This document shows positions 62,401 to 64,000 of a stretch of DNA of 64,000 bases, piece by piece. The stretch spans positions 27,799,216 through 27,863,215 of the forward strand of contig OZ038399.1 of assembly GCA_964036045.1 (NCBI GenBank). Direction: 5' to 3'. The position numbers and the translations under genes are program-made. The DNA comes from Eutreptiella sp. 'Long Island Sound 2002'. Its lineage: Eukaryota; Euglenozoa; Euglenophyceae; Eutreptiales; Eutreptiaceae. How positions within the stretch are numbered: position 1 is the stretch's first letter; each line of letters opens with the position of its first letter. A model generated the notes under the pieces. The model searched no databases and was not told where the DNA came from. It saw only the letters and a list, made by a program, of their open reading frames with translations.

Positions 62401-63465
62401 TTTGAGTCGGGGGAGAGGGACACCCAGAGAGGTTCCACAGAGTGGGATTTGCCAGATTTGTTCCCAACGTTAGGCACAGCTGTAGAATCTACCAATCAAC
62501 ACCCTGCCCCAACCAATAGGGTGGCCACGCAGAGAGCAGGCCCAGATCTTTGCAGGTCCACGCGGGCAGAGGTGTAGAGGAAGCTTTTGCTATAGTAAGA
62601 TGTAGGCATCGCGTCGGTAAGTCCATCGCCATGTGCCATTGCAAGCTCACCCCCTTGCAAGCTCACCCCTAGGGCCCTTCCATAGGGATAGGGTAGAAGT
62701 GATGTATGATAGCGAACACTATGGTGGTGCTTATCCTGCGGCACCTACGGCGCACCCTACGTGCAATTTGGGTAATTATCTTGGAACAAGAGGCAATATA
62801 GTGGTGGTACATACACACATGCGTTTTTTATGTAACCTATACTCCTGTACGCCTTTCTCTCTCCATCTTTGTTACTATTTTTACCTTTTTGGGCCTCTTC
62901 CCCCCACAAATGGTGCACTTGTTGCCCATCTGCAATATGGAATGGGCCATGTATGAACGTTGAGTCGTCCTTGCTTTGGGCACTCCACAGCAAGGGTTAG
63001 GTAGCACAGGGTGGGTTGCCAACCAGAAACCGGCCTCATTGGGGGGGTGGGCGGGGACCCCCCCTCTATAGGCCCCAAAATGGTTCTATGGAACAATTGG
63101 TTTGGGGCTATAGAGGTAATCTGCTGGACTCACCTACACGAAACCTGTGGTGGCGTGTAAGAGTTCTTTGAGCACCAGATGGCAAGAGGAGGCACTACAC
63201 AAATATTGTTTGTTTCTCCTTGAAGATCTCGCCCTCGAGCTCAACCCCGGCTCAATGTTGTGGTACCATAGTCTCTCCTCTGCAGAGAGCGATGGTATCG
63301 GCACATCAACGTGCACGGAACTTTTTTTGGTTCCGGTGTTTATTTGCTGGATAGTGTACACTGAAGCTAATTACCCTTACCCTATGGTGCCTATGGCGCA
63401 CCGCAGGCACACTGCGCTGTAAGAGCAGTAAGCGCTCCCCACGCAATCGTTTCAAATGTTGGGCG
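62401..63465. other. Spacer with minor repeats, no gene
   Basis: Contains a tandem doubling of GCAAGCTCACCCC (62640-62669) and otherwise unremarkable sequence. Two near-copies of a GGTGCCTATGGCGCACC / GGCACCTACGGCGCACC word lie at 63389-63404 and 62739-62756. Confidence 0.4.
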
Positions 63466-63502
63466 GCATGCGCGCGCGCGCACACACACACACACACACA
63501 CA
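63466..63502 (+). repeat. (CG)n(CA)n microsatellite
   Basis: A GCGCGCGCGC run passing directly into about 11 CA dinucleotides; alternating purine-pyrimidine, so prone to Z-DNA. Confidence 0.97.
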
Positions 63503-63834
63503 TGGTATATAACGAGGCGGCAGATGCCCTAGCTAGGGCTGGGGCTGCAAAGTCCATGGTACACAGAACGATACGGCCCACGGGGCCAACAGACGAAGGG
63601 CCGAGGGCAAGGAGGCAAAAGCAAACAAGGACAAGGGGAGTAAAGAGGCAGGCAGCGGTGCAGGTCGCAGACAGTGACTCAGGCAGTGGCAGGCCTAAAG
63701 TAATCCGCCACAGGCGGCTGGAGATGCGCAATGCGCCCATGGATATTCCAGATCCACAGCCAGATTCGAGACAGACAAGCCAGATTGCCAGATTAGAGAC
63801 AGACAGAGCGCCGAGACAAAATGTACGTATGTGA
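63502..63834 (+). pseudogene. RNase H-like C-terminal remnant of a retroelement
   Basis: The frame opens with YNEAADALARAGA, matching the last RNase H motif (N-E-x-A-D-x-L-A-x-x-G-A, final catalytic Asp) seen in many non-LTR retrotransposons and cellular RNase HI. It continues as a Lys/Arg-rich tail to TGA 63834. The preceding RNase H residues are missing: the CA microsatellite abuts the motif directly. A motif this short may occur by chance, so confidence is limited. Confidence 0.35.
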
Positions 63835-64000
63835 CCTACGAACCAGCCACTTTTTGCACTGCACGTGTGTATAAAGAGCTCCAGAGAACTGCCACCGGCA
63901 TGAACATAGCATGGATTGAATCACCCCTGACACGGGGCAATTGGCAATTGGCACACATGCACACACACATGCAAACACACACATTGTTCAGAGTAATATC

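Overview
The window looks like a nuclear scaffold of a eukaryotic microbe, most likely an alga or another free-living protist. The reasons are: an eIF4E-like cap-binding protein, a LicD/fukutin-like transferase with a signal anchor, one isolated splice-bounded exon of a Clp protease, a tyrosine-recombinase (YR) retroelement resembling the Kangaroo/PAT group first described in Volvox, and no operon structure, tRNA or rRNA. Closer placement (for example a prasinophyte-like green alga) is a guess. Poly(G/C) runs of 10-18 nt occur throughout. A 200-N scaffold gap lies at 50526-50725. Gene density is very low; most of the window is repeats and decayed mobile DNA.

Layout. 1-4500: GC-rich, then AT-richer non-coding DNA with a small inverted-repeat element and two oppositely oriented blocks of a minisatellite. 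4501-5770: a poly(C)-capped element carrying a broken ORF. 5855-20018: about 165 copies of an 85-bp satellite, which has no stop codon in any minus-strand frame and so yields giant spurious ORFs. 20255-20998: a small Cys/His (CGFCG) protein. 22300-26258: a roughly 104-bp satellite, a diverged relative of the 85-bp one, whose orientation flips four times. 26707-28674: LicD/fukutin-like ORF and a companion ORF. 29684-31027: eIF4E-like ORF. 31400-37470: non-coding DNA with at least three more terminal-inverted-repeat elements. 37687-42165: a degenerate YR retroelement, with recombinase on plus and reverse transcriptase/RNase H on minus. 42300-50525: minisatellites, another GTAC-flanked element with a paralogous unoccupied site at 48.65 kb, and microsatellites. 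50726-57816: about 320 copies of a 22-bp satellite. 57817-64000: sparse sequence with a ClpP exon, 45-bp minisatellites, a long CAA tract and an RNase H-like remnant.

The few host-type genes (eIF4E-like, LicD-like, ClpP exon) are unrelated to each other. The coherent biology is the mobile and repetitive DNA. One theme is a family of short elements whose ends are GTAC plus a poly(C) run, some carrying a roughly 55-residue SH3/Tudor-like module. A second is satellites in which hairpin-forming segments are kept while the sequence diverges. A third is repeated inversion inside tandem arrays and inside the retroelement. Coordinates of repeats and element ends were read by eye and may be off by a few bases.
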